A DNA stretch of 40,780 nucleotides from Actinomycetota bacterium (lineage in GTDB: Bacteria > Actinomycetota > Rubrobacteria > Rubrobacterales > Rubrobacteraceae): NCBI GenBank assembly GCA_902810695.1, contig CADDYV010000030.1, forward strand, positions 1 through 40,780, written 5' to 3'. Below are positions 8,316-16,015 of the stretch, in pieces. The position numbers and the translations under genes are program-made. The notes under the pieces are model-generated. The model was not told the DNA's origin. It did no database searches and saw only the letters and a list, made by a program, of their open reading frames with translations. Every line of letters starts with the position of its first letter. Within the stretch, counting starts at the first letter, position 1.

Positions 8316-9059
8316 TCATCCCTCCGGCGCGATGGTGCCCCAGACATCCCCCACGACGCCCCGGCGACCACGAAAGGATACAGCCGCCCCGCCTTTGGTG
8401 GAGAATTCCAGGTCCACGGACTCCAGGTAGTCGGGCTCTCCGGGATCTTCTCTCGTAAGATAGCGGCGAACGAAGGCCCGCAAGAGGGGCGAGTGGGTAA
8501 CGCACACGTACCGCCGCCGCGTCTCCGCCGGCAGGTCCAGCAGGCTCGTTGCGAAGGTAAGGAGTCTACGGGCGACTGCTCCCCAGTCCTCACCCGGAGG
8601 ATCGGGGTGTTGCACCCAGTAGCCGATACGGTCGGGAGACTCCCAGAACCTTCGAAAGAAGCGATGACCCGACAACTCTTCTGCGGTAAGTCTCCTCGCC
8701 CCCGTCTGCGCCGCGAGCGCCTCCGGAGTGCTCACCATCTCCACCCGCCCGCCCGCCACGTAGAGGTCCGGGTTGCGCAGCGCCCACTCCTCGGCGGGGG
8801 CGTGCAGTTCCACCTGTCCCCGGCGTCCGGCATCTCTGAGGGATGCCTCCGCGCCGCCGCGGATCGCCGCCGCAGTCTCCCGCGCCCGGAGCGTCGGGGC
8901 ATACAGGAAGAAAACCCTCTCGCCGGGCTCCAGCTCTTCTCCAAGTCGCCATCCCGCCGCTACCGCCCGCGCGATGCCTCCCTCCGTAACCGGAACGTCT
9001 CCCCGGTGAGAAGCCACCTCGCCGTGGCGCACCAGTTGCACCAGGAGCGGGTTGCTCAT
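8316..9059 (-). CDS. Histidine phosphatase superfamily protein
   Basis: A 247-residue branch-1 histidine phosphatase. The RHGE catalytic motif is at residues 11-14 (LVRHGEVASHRGD), with the second phosphate-binding part at PTLRARETAAAI and the second histidine in VCVTHSPLLRAF. The family removes phosphate from small molecules or proteins through a phospho-histidine. It is the last gene of the minus-strand operon; the preceding cyclase stop (TAG, 9060-9062) abuts its ATG exactly. Because the first gene and another gene of the same operon encode the halves of a dikinase-like phosphotransferase, this phosphatase could hydrolyse that system's phosphorylated product or a side product. That link is inference; the substrate cannot be read from the sequence. 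Confidence 0.88.
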   Translation of the reverse strand: MSNPLLVQLVRHGEVASHRGDVPVTEGGIARAVAAGWRLGEELEPGERVFFLYAPTLRARETAAAIRGGAEASLRDAGRRGQVELHAPAEEWALRNPDLYVAGGRVEMVSTPEALAAQTGARRLTAEELSGHRFFRRFWESPDRIGYWVQHPDPPGEDWGAVARRLLTFATSLLDLPAETRRRYVCVTHSPLLRAFVRRYLTREDPGEPDYLESVDLEFSTKGGAAVSFRGRRGVVGDVWGTIAPEG

Positions 9060-9740
9060 CTACTCGATCACGGCGAAGGCACGTGCGGGGGCGCTCTCGA
9101 TCCCGGCGAACTTGTAGAAGGGCGCGAAGAACCGGCACCGGGGCGGAAGGTCTTTGAGGTTCACCAGCCCCTCCACCAGCGGTATGCCCGCGCCCAGGAT
9201 CGTGTTGTGCACCACGAACTGATCCGGCGTCCAGCCCGGCTCGCGGGCGGCGGGCTCCTCGAAGAAGTCGCAGCCGATACATTTCGGCTCTCGTTCGACG
9301 AGCCACCGGGCCGCCTCCTCCGTAAGCCCGGGCGAGCGGCGGAAATACGCGTGCTGGCCGATGGCCCTCTCGGACCAGTCGGTGCGCAGGAGCAGAATGT
9401 CCCCGGTCCTGATGGACTCTCCCCTCGACTCCAGGCGTTTGCGGGCTTTCTCCAGGTCCGGTACATCGAGCAGGGCCATCTCCTCCACGGGCGTCAGGTC
9501 CAGGACGACGGCCTCCCCGATCACCCTCTCCAGGGCCACCTCGTCAATGCTCTCCCCGCCCTCTATGGTGTGCAGCGCAGATTCGACGTGACAGCCGGTG
9601 TGCAGGCTCATCAAGTTGGTCTGCGTGGACTGCCAGTAGCCCGGCTTGGTGCGCACCTCGAGCTGCACTCCGAGATCCGTCGAGGGCGGGCCCTTGAAAC
9701 CATGGGGAACCGCCGGGCTCAGGTCTACAATCCTCTCCAC
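9060..9740 (-). CDS. Cyclase/kynurenine formamidase-family hydrolase with variant metal motif
   Basis: A 226-residue member of the metal-dependent cyclase family (kynurenine formamidase, isatin hydrolase, polyketide cyclase). The usual HxGTHxD metal motif appears as HTGCHVE: H47, H51, E53 and H57 are in place, but Thr is replaced by Cys50 and Asp by Glu53. Other conserved parts are DILLLRTDWSER, FRRSPGLTEEAARWLVE and the C-terminal VHNTILGAGIPLVEGLVNL. Such enzymes hydrolyse amide or lactam bonds with Zn or Mn. The GTG start at 9740 follows AGGAG nine bases away. It is the second cyclase-family gene of this operon and differs strongly from the one at 15299-16015, so the two probably act on different intermediates. 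Confidence 0.9.
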   Translation of the reverse strand: MERIVDLSPAVPHGFKGPPSTDLGVQLEVRTKPGYWQSTQTNLMSLHTGCHVESALHTIEGGESIDEVALERVIGEAVVLDLTPVEEMALLDVPDLEKARKRLESRGESIRTGDILLLRTDWSERAIGQHAYFRRSPGLTEEAARWLVEREPKCIGCDFFEEPAAREPGWTPDQFVVHNTILGAGIPLVEGLVNLKDLPPRCRFFAPFYKFAGIESAPARAFAVIE

Positions 9741-9751
9741 AACGCTTTCTC

Positions 9752-10045
9752 CTAAACGTCCATCGTCTCGTAGAACTCGCGCTCGCGGCTCTCGAGGCGT
9801 GGGATCGCATCCCCAAAGGCATACTCCTGGAAGTGTTTGGAGTCTATGTGAGCCTGGTAGGCGTCGGCGTCCACGTACTGCTCGTAGAGGTAGAAGACGT
9901 TGGGGTTCTCCGGGTCGCGGTGGGGCTGGTAGAGCAGAATTCCTGGCTCCTGCCGCGAGGGTCCCGCGAGCTTCTTTATCGCCTCGGCGACCTTCTCCGC
10001 CTCACCTTCCTTCGCCGTCCACTTCGCGCTCACCACGTAGGCCAT
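9752..10045 (-). CDS. ABM-fold small monooxygenase/quinol monooxygenase-like
   Basis: A 97-residue ferredoxin-like dimeric alpha+beta barrel protein of the antibiotic biosynthesis monooxygenase (ABM, YgiN-like) family. It starts MAYVVSAKWTAKEGEAEKV and carries typical family features: EPGILLYQPHRDPENP, FYLYEQYVDADAYQAH and the helix-ending KHFQEY. Members oxidise quinols or aromatic intermediates without a cofactor, or only bind them. The ATG at 10045 has a strong AAGGAGG. The gene lies 4 bp downstream of the FAH-type hydrolase gene and is clearly co-transcribed. A role on an aromatic intermediate of the operon's pathway is plausible. Confidence 0.88.
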   Translation of the reverse strand: MAYVVSAKWTAKEGEAEKVAEAIKKLAGPSRQEPGILLYQPHRDPENPNVFYLYEQYVDADAYQAHIDSKHFQEYAFGDAIPRLESREREFYETMDV

Positions 10046-10049
10046 GTTT

Positions 10050-10886
10050 TCACCCTCCTTTTCTTCCGACGCGGTTTCTCAAGACTCCTATACCCTCGAT
10101 CTCCATCTCTATAAGATTCCCCTCCTCAAGCCAGCGGTCTATTTCCAGGCCGGATCCTCTGGCAGCGGTCCCGGAGCCGAAGACCTCTCCGGGGTAGATC
10201 GTCTGCGCCTGGGATGCGTAGGATATGAGGTCTGCGAACTTGTGGTGCATGTTCGCCGAAGTGTCCTCACCCCACACCTCGCCGTTCACCCGCACGACCA
10301 TGCGCAGATTCGAGGCATCGAGTTCATCCGAGGTAACTATGCATGGTCCGAGCACGTTCGATCCATCCCAATCTTTTGCTTTGGACGGTCCCATACCCAC
10401 CGGAAGCTCGCGGGCCTGCACGTCGCGGGCGGAGAGGTCGTTCCAGATCGTGTAGCCGAAGATATACCTCGAAGCCTCCTCTTTCGAGATGTCCTTTCCC
10501 CTGCGCCCGATGATAGCGGCAAGCTCCAGCTCGTGGTCGAGCCGGTCGGTGTAGGAAGGCCAGGGGATCTCCGCCTCGGGTCCGATCACGGTATCCGGCA
10601 TGCCCTTGTAGAAGGCAGGCACCTCGTACCACTCCTCGGGTATGGGACGACCGAGCCTCCCCAGGGCGTTTTTCATGTGCCCCTCGAAGGTCAGGAAGTC
10701 CCGCATCGAACGCGGCCTTAAAGGAGCGAGCAGACGCGCGTTCGCCACCGGCACCCCCTCGCGGACTGGAGCGCCGGCCTCTATGAACGCGACCATGTCA
10801 CCGTCGAACCCGACGTCCACCACCCGTCTGTCTTTGAGCATCCCCACCCTCGGACCGTCTCCGGCTTCGTACGTCACGAACTTCAC
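10050..10886 (-). CDS. Fumarylacetoacetate hydrolase-family protein
   Basis: A 278-residue FAH-fold protein. After an N-terminal domain (residues 1-60), the catalytic domain shows LDHELELAAIIGRRG with metal ligands E119 and E121, FGYTIWNDLSARDVQARE with D150, and KDWDGSNVLGPCIVT. The family hydrolyses C-C bonds of beta-diketones, decarboxylates oxaloacetate-like acids or hydrates 2-hydroxypentadienoates. It lies in the molybdenum-hydroxylase operon directly after the 2Fe-2S subunit gene. The start is set at GTG 10886, which overlaps the upstream stop by 4 bp (GTGA) and has GGGAGGTG upstream; the frame is open for 64 further codons inside the neighbouring gene, but these encode nothing family-like. 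Confidence 0.92.
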   Translation of the reverse strand: MKFVTYEAGDGPRVGMLKDRRVVDVGFDGDMVAFIEAGAPVREGVPVANARLLAPLRPRSMRDFLTFEGHMKNALGRLGRPIPEEWYEVPAFYKGMPDTVIGPEAEIPWPSYTDRLDHELELAAIIGRRGKDISKEEASRYIFGYTIWNDLSARDVQARELPVGMGPSKAKDWDGSNVLGPCIVTSDELDASNLRMVVRVNGEVWGEDTSANMHHKFADLISYASQAQTIYPGEVFGSGTAARGSGLEIDRWLEEGNLIEMEIEGIGVLRNRVGRKGG

Positions 10887-11359
10887 GTCCCGCTCACCTC
10901 CCTGAGAGGGTAGCTCTCCGCAGCCGCGAGCTTCACCGCCTCGATGATCTTCACGTAGCACCCGCACCGGCACAGGTTCCCGCCCAGGTAGGTTTTGATC
11001 TCCTCCTCCGAAGGCTCCGGCATCTCCTCTAGCAGCCGCTTGGCGGTGAGGATCATACCAGGGGTGCAATAGCCGCACTGGAATGCCTCCGCCTCCACGA
11101 ACGCCCGCTGGACGGGATGGTCGCCCCCCAGACTTTCGACCGTGGTGATATCACGCCCCGCCGCAAGCGGCGTCAGGAGCAGGCAGGCCGAGACCGGCTC
11201 TCCGTCCACCAGCACCGTGCAGGCCCCGCACACCCCGATCCCGCACGTCTCCCGCACGCTCAGCAGACCGAACTCCCGGCGCAACACCCCGAGCAGCATC
11301 TCGTCCGGGCGGGCCTCCACCGCAACCCGCTCCCCGTTTACCACTAACGGCACCTTCAT
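10883..11359 (-). CDS. Molybdenum hydroxylase 2Fe-2S subunit
   Basis: A 158-residue CoxS/XdhC-like subunit with two [2Fe-2S] clusters. The plant-ferredoxin-type cluster uses C39, C44, C47 (CGIGVCGAC) and C59; the second, four-helix-bundle cluster uses C95, C98 (CGYCTPGM), C130 and C132 (NLCRCGC). It passes electrons from the molybdenum site to the FAD subunit. Gene order in the operon is FAD subunit, Mo subunit, Fe-S subunit. The ATG overlaps the Mo-subunit stop by 4 bp. The length is normal for the family and all eight cysteines are present, so it should be functional. No molybdenum-cofactor insertion gene (XdhC/CoxF-like) is seen nearby. Confidence 0.96.
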   Translation of the reverse strand: MKVPLVVNGERVAVEARPDEMLLGVLRREFGLLSVRETCGIGVCGACTVLVDGEPVSACLLLTPLAAGRDITTVESLGGDHPVQRAFVEAEAFQCGYCTPGMILTAKRLLEEMPEPSEEEIKTYLGGNLCRCGCYVKIIEAVKLAAAESYPLREVSGT

Positions 11360-13608
11360 CTCGCAAGCCTCCTCGGAACTAACCTCTTCGCCGCAGCGAT
11401 CCGGCGCGAGCGCAGCAGGAGCCCGACGACGAGCGCCCCCAGCGAGATCCCGAACGCCACCGCGTAGGTTCTGCGGGCTCCATTCTTACCCGCAACCCCT
11501 TCGGTTGCGGGCTCTTCCTGAGACGGAAGGGTACTCCTGGTTCGCTCCTCGTCCCGGCGGTCTATCGCGTCGAGGACCGATTCGGCTGTGATCGGCAGTC
11601 CGGTAATGTTTATGCCCAGAGAGTGCAGGGCGTTGCCTATGGCGGGAGGGACAGGCGGAAGCGCGGTCTCCCCGAGCCCGTGAACCTCGGCCCTCTCACC
11701 CTCCACCAGCTCGTGGGTAAGCACCTCGGGCATATCTCCGGCGGCGGGCACGCAGTAGTCGGAGAGGTTGGCGTTGCTCACCTGCCCCTCCGAGAAATTC
11801 ACGCTCTCGAAGAGCGCCGTGCCCACTCCCATTATCATGGAGCCCTCGTTCTGCAGCTCGGCTCCCGGACGGTTTATTACCCTGCCCGCGTAAACGGGAG
11901 CGTGCAGCCTCTTTACAGAGAACCTCCCGGTCTCCTTGTCCACCTCGACCTCGGCGGCTGCCGCTCCCTGGTGCCAGTGCGAGGAGGCCACTCCCTGACC
12001 GGTATCCGGGTCCAGCCCTCCCTCATCCACTACCTCGCCGTAGCCGCGCCTGCCATTTTTCCTGAGGTCCTCGACCGCCTTCTCCAGCGCCCGGCCCATC
12101 ATGTGCGTGGAGCGGCTGGAGGTGGTGCGCGTGTCGTAAGGCACCGCGTCGGTGTCGGGGTCGGGGAAGCCTACTTTCTCTACTTCCACCCCGAGAAGCT
12201 CCGCAGCCATCAGCCGGATCGCCTTTCTCGCCCCCTGTCCCATCTCGGCGGTCGCGCAGAGGACGGTGTAGTTTCCGTTGTCGCTAGCTTCGACGGCGAT
12301 GGAGGCCCGGCTCGGCGTCTGCATGCCCTTGAGCATCACGCACAGCCCTTTACCGTGCCGGTTCTCGTTCCACCTTACGGCATCCGCCGCTCTTTGCAGA
12401 AGCTCGGCGAAGTGGACGTCGTGCATGATCTCACCGGTACAGTAGCGGTCTCCATCTTTGAGGATGTTTTTCAGCCGCAGCTCCAGCGGGTCCATTTCGA
12501 GCTTTTCGGCGAGCAGGTCAATCGTTCTCTCGGAGGCCCAGGTGCACTGCATCTGGCCGTAGCCGCGGTACGCGCCGTTGGGCGGCAGGTTGGTGTAGAC
12601 GGCGTGGGAATCTACCCAGACGTTGGGGATGCGGTAGGGGCCGGGAGAGGCGAAGCCCATCTTCTGGGCGACGCCGGGGCCGCAGTCGGCGTAGGCACCC
12701 GTGTTCGCCCAGCACTCTACCCGCTTGGCCACGAGCGTCCCGTCGCGCTTCGCGCCCAGTTTGACCTTGAGCGTAGCCGGGTGGCGGTTGAGGGTCAGCC
12801 ACTCCTCGTCGCGATCCAGCACGATCTTGGTCGGACGTTCCGCCTTGCGAGCGAGGCAGGCGGCAATGGCTTCCAGGCGCACGAAGGTCTTGGCCCCGAA
12901 CGAACCCCCCATCGGCGGACATACGATGCGCACCTTCTCCTCCGGGATGCCGAATATCCCCGCGAGGTCCATGCGGGTGTTGAAAGGCGTCTGCGAGCCG
13001 GTCCAGACTTCGAGCCCGTCGCCTTCCCAGCGGGCGAGCGCCGCGTGAGGCTCCATCGGGGCGTGCTGCGCCCCGGCGGTGAAATAAGTTTCTTCTACGA
13101 CCACGTCGGCCTCCCCGAAGCCACTTTCGATGTCGCCGTGCCGGATGCGGAAGCGGTGGCAGACGTTCGTTCCCTGCTGCGGGCGCAGCCCGAAGTACGC
13201 CGCGTCGTTTTCGGAGAGCTTGATCTCCTCATGGACCAGCGGGCCGTCCGCAGCAGCCTCCGCCGCGTCGAATACGGCGGGAAGCTCCTCGTAGTCCACC
13301 TCGATCAAATCGAGCGCCTCTTCGGCTCGCTCGGGAGTGGTAGCCGCGACCGCGGCCACCGGGTCGCCGGCGTAGCGCACCTTCTCCTGCGCCAGCACAG
13401 TCTGGTCCTTTATCTGGCAGCCGTAGTAGCCGAGGTCGCGCACGTCGTGGGGCACGAGCACCACGACATCCTCCGGCACCGCGGAGGCATCCACCCGCGA
13501 GATGCGGGCGTGGGGGTGCGGGGAGCGCAGGATGCGGGCGTGGAGCATGCCTTCCAGCTCGATGTCCTGGGAGTAGCGGAGCTCTCCTGTAACCCTGGGA
13601 TCACTCAC
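11356..13608 (-). CDS. Molybdenum hydroxylase large subunit with C-terminal membrane segment
   Basis: A 750-residue xanthine dehydrogenase/aldehyde oxidase-type molybdopterin-binding subunit. Features in order: VTGELRYSQDIELEGMLHA at the N-terminus, the MGGSFGAKTF loop, NGAYRGYGQMQCTWASERT, the AEMGQGARKAIR cofactor contact, and GLGETALPPVPPAIGNAL with the catalytic base E647. The selenium/copper loop of form I CO dehydrogenase (AYxCSFR) is absent, so a role in CO oxidation is unlikely. Unusually, a linker after about residue 690 leads to a single hydrophobic helix at about 714-732 followed by an Arg/Lys-rich tail, which predicts an inner-membrane anchor. The GTG start overlaps the FAD-subunit gene by 8 bp. 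The substrate is probably an N-heteroaromatic, aldehyde or aromatic compound. Confidence 0.94.
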   Translation of the reverse strand: MSDPRVTGELRYSQDIELEGMLHARILRSPHPHARISRVDASAVPEDVVVLVPHDVRDLGYYGCQIKDQTVLAQEKVRYAGDPVAAVAATTPERAEEALDLIEVDYEELPAVFDAAEAAADGPLVHEEIKLSENDAAYFGLRPQQGTNVCHRFRIRHGDIESGFGEADVVVEETYFTAGAQHAPMEPHAALARWEGDGLEVWTGSQTPFNTRMDLAGIFGIPEEKVRIVCPPMGGSFGAKTFVRLEAIAACLARKAERPTKIVLDRDEEWLTLNRHPATLKVKLGAKRDGTLVAKRVECWANTGAYADCGPGVAQKMGFASPGPYRIPNVWVDSHAVYTNLPPNGAYRGYGQMQCTWASERTIDLLAEKLEMDPLELRLKNILKDGDRYCTGEIMHDVHFAELLQRAADAVRWNENRHGKGLCVMLKGMQTPSRASIAVEASDNGNYTVLCATAEMGQGARKAIRLMAAELLGVEVEKVGFPDPDTDAVPYDTRTTSSRSTHMMGRALEKAVEDLRKNGRRGYGEVVDEGGLDPDTGQGVASSHWHQGAAAAEVEVDKETGRFSVKRLHAPVYAGRVINRPGAELQNEGSMIMGVGTALFESVNFSEGQVSNANLSDYCVPAAGDMPEVLTHELVEGERAEVHGLGETALPPVPPAIGNALHSLGINITGLPITAESVLDAIDRRDEERTRSTLPSQEEPATEGVAGKNGARRTYAVAFGISLGALVVGLLLRSRRIAAAKRLVPRRLAR

Positions 13609-14434
13609 GGTAGAGATCCTCCAGCGCCCGGCGTACTTCCACGGCTACCACCCGCCGTCGGTAACGGGCCGAGCCGCGGGCGTCGGAGATGGGTTCGATA
13701 GCCTCCGCGTAGCGCCGGGCTATCTCGTCCGCCAGATCCGGCTCCGTTCGCCCGCTCTCCGCAAGCGCGCAGGCTTCGGGGAAATACTGGGGCCTTCCGG
13801 CGACCGCCCCGACCACAACCCGAAGTCCTCCTCCGACCTCCGCCGCGGCAACCGAGACGCACGGACGATCCTCGCTGGAGCGGGAGCGGAACTTGCGATA
13901 GACCGCACGCCGCGCCCTACCCGGTACCCGCACCTCTACCACCAGCTCGTCTTCCTCCAGAGAGGTCGTGTAGTGGTCCAGTATGAAGTCTGCAACGGGG
14001 ATCTCACGCCTGCCTCCCGATCCTGCTACCACGACGCGGGCGTCCAGCGCGGCCAGCATCGCCGGCGGGTCTGAGGCGTAGTCGGCGTCCGCCAGCACCC
14101 CTCCGACGGTCGCCTGGTTGCGTACCCTGGGGCTCGCGACGACGGAGAAGGCGTGGGCGAGCGCGGGCCAGCCCTCCCGAACCATCCCGGAACGCTCCAC
14201 CACCCTGTGGGTAGCCATCGCTCCGAGCACGAGCCCTTCGTTCTCCTGGTTTATGGAGTCGAGATCGAGCACGCCGCGGAGAGCGAGAAGCCGGACCGGG
14301 CGAAGGAAGCCCTGGTTCATGAGGATTCCGAGGAATGTTCCCCCCGCGACCACGGTCGCATCCTCGCCGTACCTTGCCCGCAGATCCAGCGCCTCCTCAA
14401 GAGAACGGGGCTCCAGCCACTCCACCGCGCTCAT
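13601..14434 (-). CDS. Molybdenum hydroxylase FAD-binding subunit
   Basis: A 277-residue CoxM-like FAD subunit. The FAD pyrophosphate-binding motif is near residues 29-36 (VVAGGTFLGI), the second FAD motif ATVGGVLADADYASDP lies near 110-125, and the C-terminal CO_deh_flav_C domain follows (about 175-275). It accepts electrons from the Fe-S subunit and passes them to an external acceptor. The ATG at 14434 is preferred; it lies 5 bp after the ATP-grasp gene stop. The frame remains open 22 codons further upstream, but those residues do not resemble the family. It is the first of the three hydroxylase genes. Confidence 0.93.
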   Translation of the reverse strand: MSAVEWLEPRSLEEALDLRARYGEDATVVAGGTFLGILMNQGFLRPVRLLALRGVLDLDSINQENEGLVLGAMATHRVVERSGMVREGWPALAHAFSVVASPRVRNQATVGGVLADADYASDPPAMLAALDARVVVAGSGGRREIPVADFILDHYTTSLEEDELVVEVRVPGRARRAVYRKFRSRSSEDRPCVSVAAAEVGGGLRVVVGAVAGRPQYFPEACALAESGRTEPDLADEIARRYAEAIEPISDARGSARYRRRVVAVEVRRALEDLYRE

Positions 14435-14439
14435 ACCGA

Positions 14440-15306
14440 TCACAGGGTGGTTACGGGCCGGCACTGCAGGAGATAGAGGTCGTCGCCAACGATGGCCCAC
14501 TCTATGTCTTGGGGTGCGCCCTCCCTCTCCTCGAGCAGCCTGCCAAGCTCCACGAGACGCCGCAGTTCCTCCTCACCGAGCACCTGCTCGTCCACGATCC
14601 GCTGCCGTTTCAGGATTCCGGAGCGGTCGAGGACGTAGTGGTCGGGAGTTACCTCGCCCGATACCACCTTCTCGCCGAGCCCTGCGGTCGCCTCGACGAC
14701 CATTCTGTCGCGCCGCCTCTTGACGGGGTCCGCGGTGAACAGGACGCCGGACTTCTCCGGCTGCACCATTTTCTGCACCACGACCGCCATGCGCAGATCC
14801 TCCAGCGAGCCCTTCTGCGCCCGGTAGAAGAGCGCCCTCTCGGTGAAGAACGAGGCCCAGCAGTCCACCACGCGTTCGCAGACCTCCTCTGCACCTTCAA
14901 CGTTGAGGTAGGTCTCCTGCTGGCCGGCGTAGCTCGCGGTCCCGGAGTCCTCGGCGCAGGCCGAGGAGCGCACCGCCACCCTGCCGTCGCCGATACGCTT
15001 GTAGGTTGCGGTGGTCCTCCCGCCGGTGAGCCGCCGGTAGGCGGAGGAGATCTCCTCCCGCGGTGGCTCGGCTTTTCGCACTAACGTCTCGATCCCCCCG
15101 TGGTCCTGCCTGCGCACCAGCTCCAGAATCCGCTCCGCGTCCACCGAGCGTTCGAATACGTGGGGGGGAATGACGAACCCCGGCGGAACCGGAAGCCCCT
15201 CGGAGGCCATCTTCGCCAGGTTCGCTCCTTTTCCACCCGCGAGCGACACATCCGCGCACTCCTCGTCCGAGAACCAGAGCACGGTCCTCTCGCGCACCCT
15301 ACTCAT
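14440..15306 (-). CDS. Stand-alone PEP synthase-type ATP-grasp (PPDK_N) subunit
   Basis: A 288-residue protein consisting only of the pyruvate phosphate dikinase N-terminal ATP-grasp domain. Motifs: LAGGKGANLAKM (K26), AVRSSACAEDSGTASYAGQ (R113), AVVVQKMV, SGVLFTADP, EATAGLGEKVVSGEVTPDHY, and the closing DIEWAI...LLQCRPV. These bind ATP and transfer the beta-phosphate to a mobile histidine, but this protein has no histidine domain. That domain is encoded by the first gene of the same operon (16650-18383), giving a split enzyme laid out like phenylphosphate synthase. The ATG at 15306 overlaps the cyclase gene by 8 bp; an in-frame TTG at 15318 is less likely. The phosphate acceptor is unknown. 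Confidence 0.92.
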   Translation of the reverse strand: MSRVRERTVLWFSDEECADVSLAGGKGANLAKMASEGLPVPPGFVIPPHVFERSVDAERILELVRRQDHGGIETLVRKAEPPREEISSAYRRLTGGRTTATYKRIGDGRVAVRSSACAEDSGTASYAGQQETYLNVEGAEEVCERVVDCWASFFTERALFYRAQKGSLEDLRMAVVVQKMVQPEKSGVLFTADPVKRRRDRMVVEATAGLGEKVVSGEVTPDHYVLDRSGILKRQRIVDEQVLGEEELRRLVELGRLLEEREGAPQDIEWAIVGDDLYLLQCRPVTTL

Positions 15307-16015
15307 CGAGGATCGCAACCGCCCGCAGCGGGGCGCCGGTGGTGCCGGTCCACTTCAGGGGGAAAGCCGAGAGCTTGAACCCGTACGGCGGTAGCTGGTC
15401 GAGGTTGGTCAGGTTCTCTATGTGCCAGTAGTCTTCCTCCCACATCACCCGGTGCGCCTCCCAGAACTGCTTGCGCTCGAACATCGCCCACACCGGCGGG
15501 TCGAAGGTCGGGGCGTCGGTGCCCATGAGCCGGACGCCCCTGGAGATCAGATACTTCGTGGCCTCCGCGGTCATCCCGCAGTGGTCGGTGAGGTAGCGTT
15601 CTTCGTCGTTGTAGGCCGAGGCGCCGGTCTGGATGAGCACGATGTCGCGCTCCTTGAGCCCGTAGCCGATCTTCTCCAGCGCCTCGTCTATGTCGGCGGC
15701 GGTGATCCCTGCCCCTTTCTCCAGATACCTGAAGTCGAGGACGACTCCGTCAGAGTAACAGTACTCCAGCGGAATCTTCTCGGCTCCAGGGCCGTCGGGC
15801 CGTATGTGCTTGAGGGCGTCCATGTGGGTCCCGGCGTGGTCGCTCTGGATGACCAGGTAGGAGGCGGTGAGCGAGTCCACGCCGTACTTGTCGGCTCCGA
15901 CCCCCTCGGCGAACTCCTGCCAGGTCTCGTACATCAGGAGGCTGGGCGTCGGGATGCGGGGGAAGGTAACCATGTCCTTGTGGACAGGCATGGAGAGGTC
16001 CACCAGACGGCTCAT
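15299..16015 (-). CDS. Cyclase-family metal-dependent hydrolase
   Basis: A 238-residue cyclase/kynurenine formamidase-family protein with the canonical metal site HAGTHMDALKH: H60, H64, D66 and H70. Supporting parts are RLVDLSMPVHKDMVTFP at the N-terminus, DIVLIQTGASAYN and GVRLMGTDAPTFDPPVWAMF. The family hydrolyses amides or lactams (N-formylkynurenine, isatin) with a divalent metal. It lies between the GntR regulator gene (4-bp overlap) and the ATP-grasp gene (8-bp overlap), so it is tightly coupled to the phosphotransferase pair. The specific substrate is unknown. It and the 9060-9740 gene are distant paralogues in one operon. Confidence 0.93.
   Translation of the reverse strand: MSRLVDLSMPVHKDMVTFPRIPTPSLLMYETWQEFAEGVGADKYGVDSLTASYLVIQSDHAGTHMDALKHIRPDGPGAEKIPLEYCYSDGVVLDFRYLEKGAGITAADIDEALEKIGYGLKERDIVLIQTGASAYNDEERYLTDHCGMTAEATKYLISRGVRLMGTDAPTFDPPVWAMFERKQFWEAHRVMWEEDYWHIENLTNLDQLPPYGFKLSAFPLKWTGTTGAPLRAVAILDE

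Noticed and set aside
11356-13608. Aerobic CO dehydrogenase
   Set aside because: Subunit architecture fits, but the form I active-site loop AYxCSFR is absent; the sequence at that place is NGAYRGYGQ, as in general xanthine dehydrogenase-family enzymes.
11623-13701. A 692-codon open frame on the plus strand, antisense to the molybdenum hydroxylase large subunit
   Set aside because: It is rich in Arg, Gly, His and Pro with no domain, the typical antisense shadow of a high-GC gene; the minus strand encodes a complete, motif-perfect enzyme.
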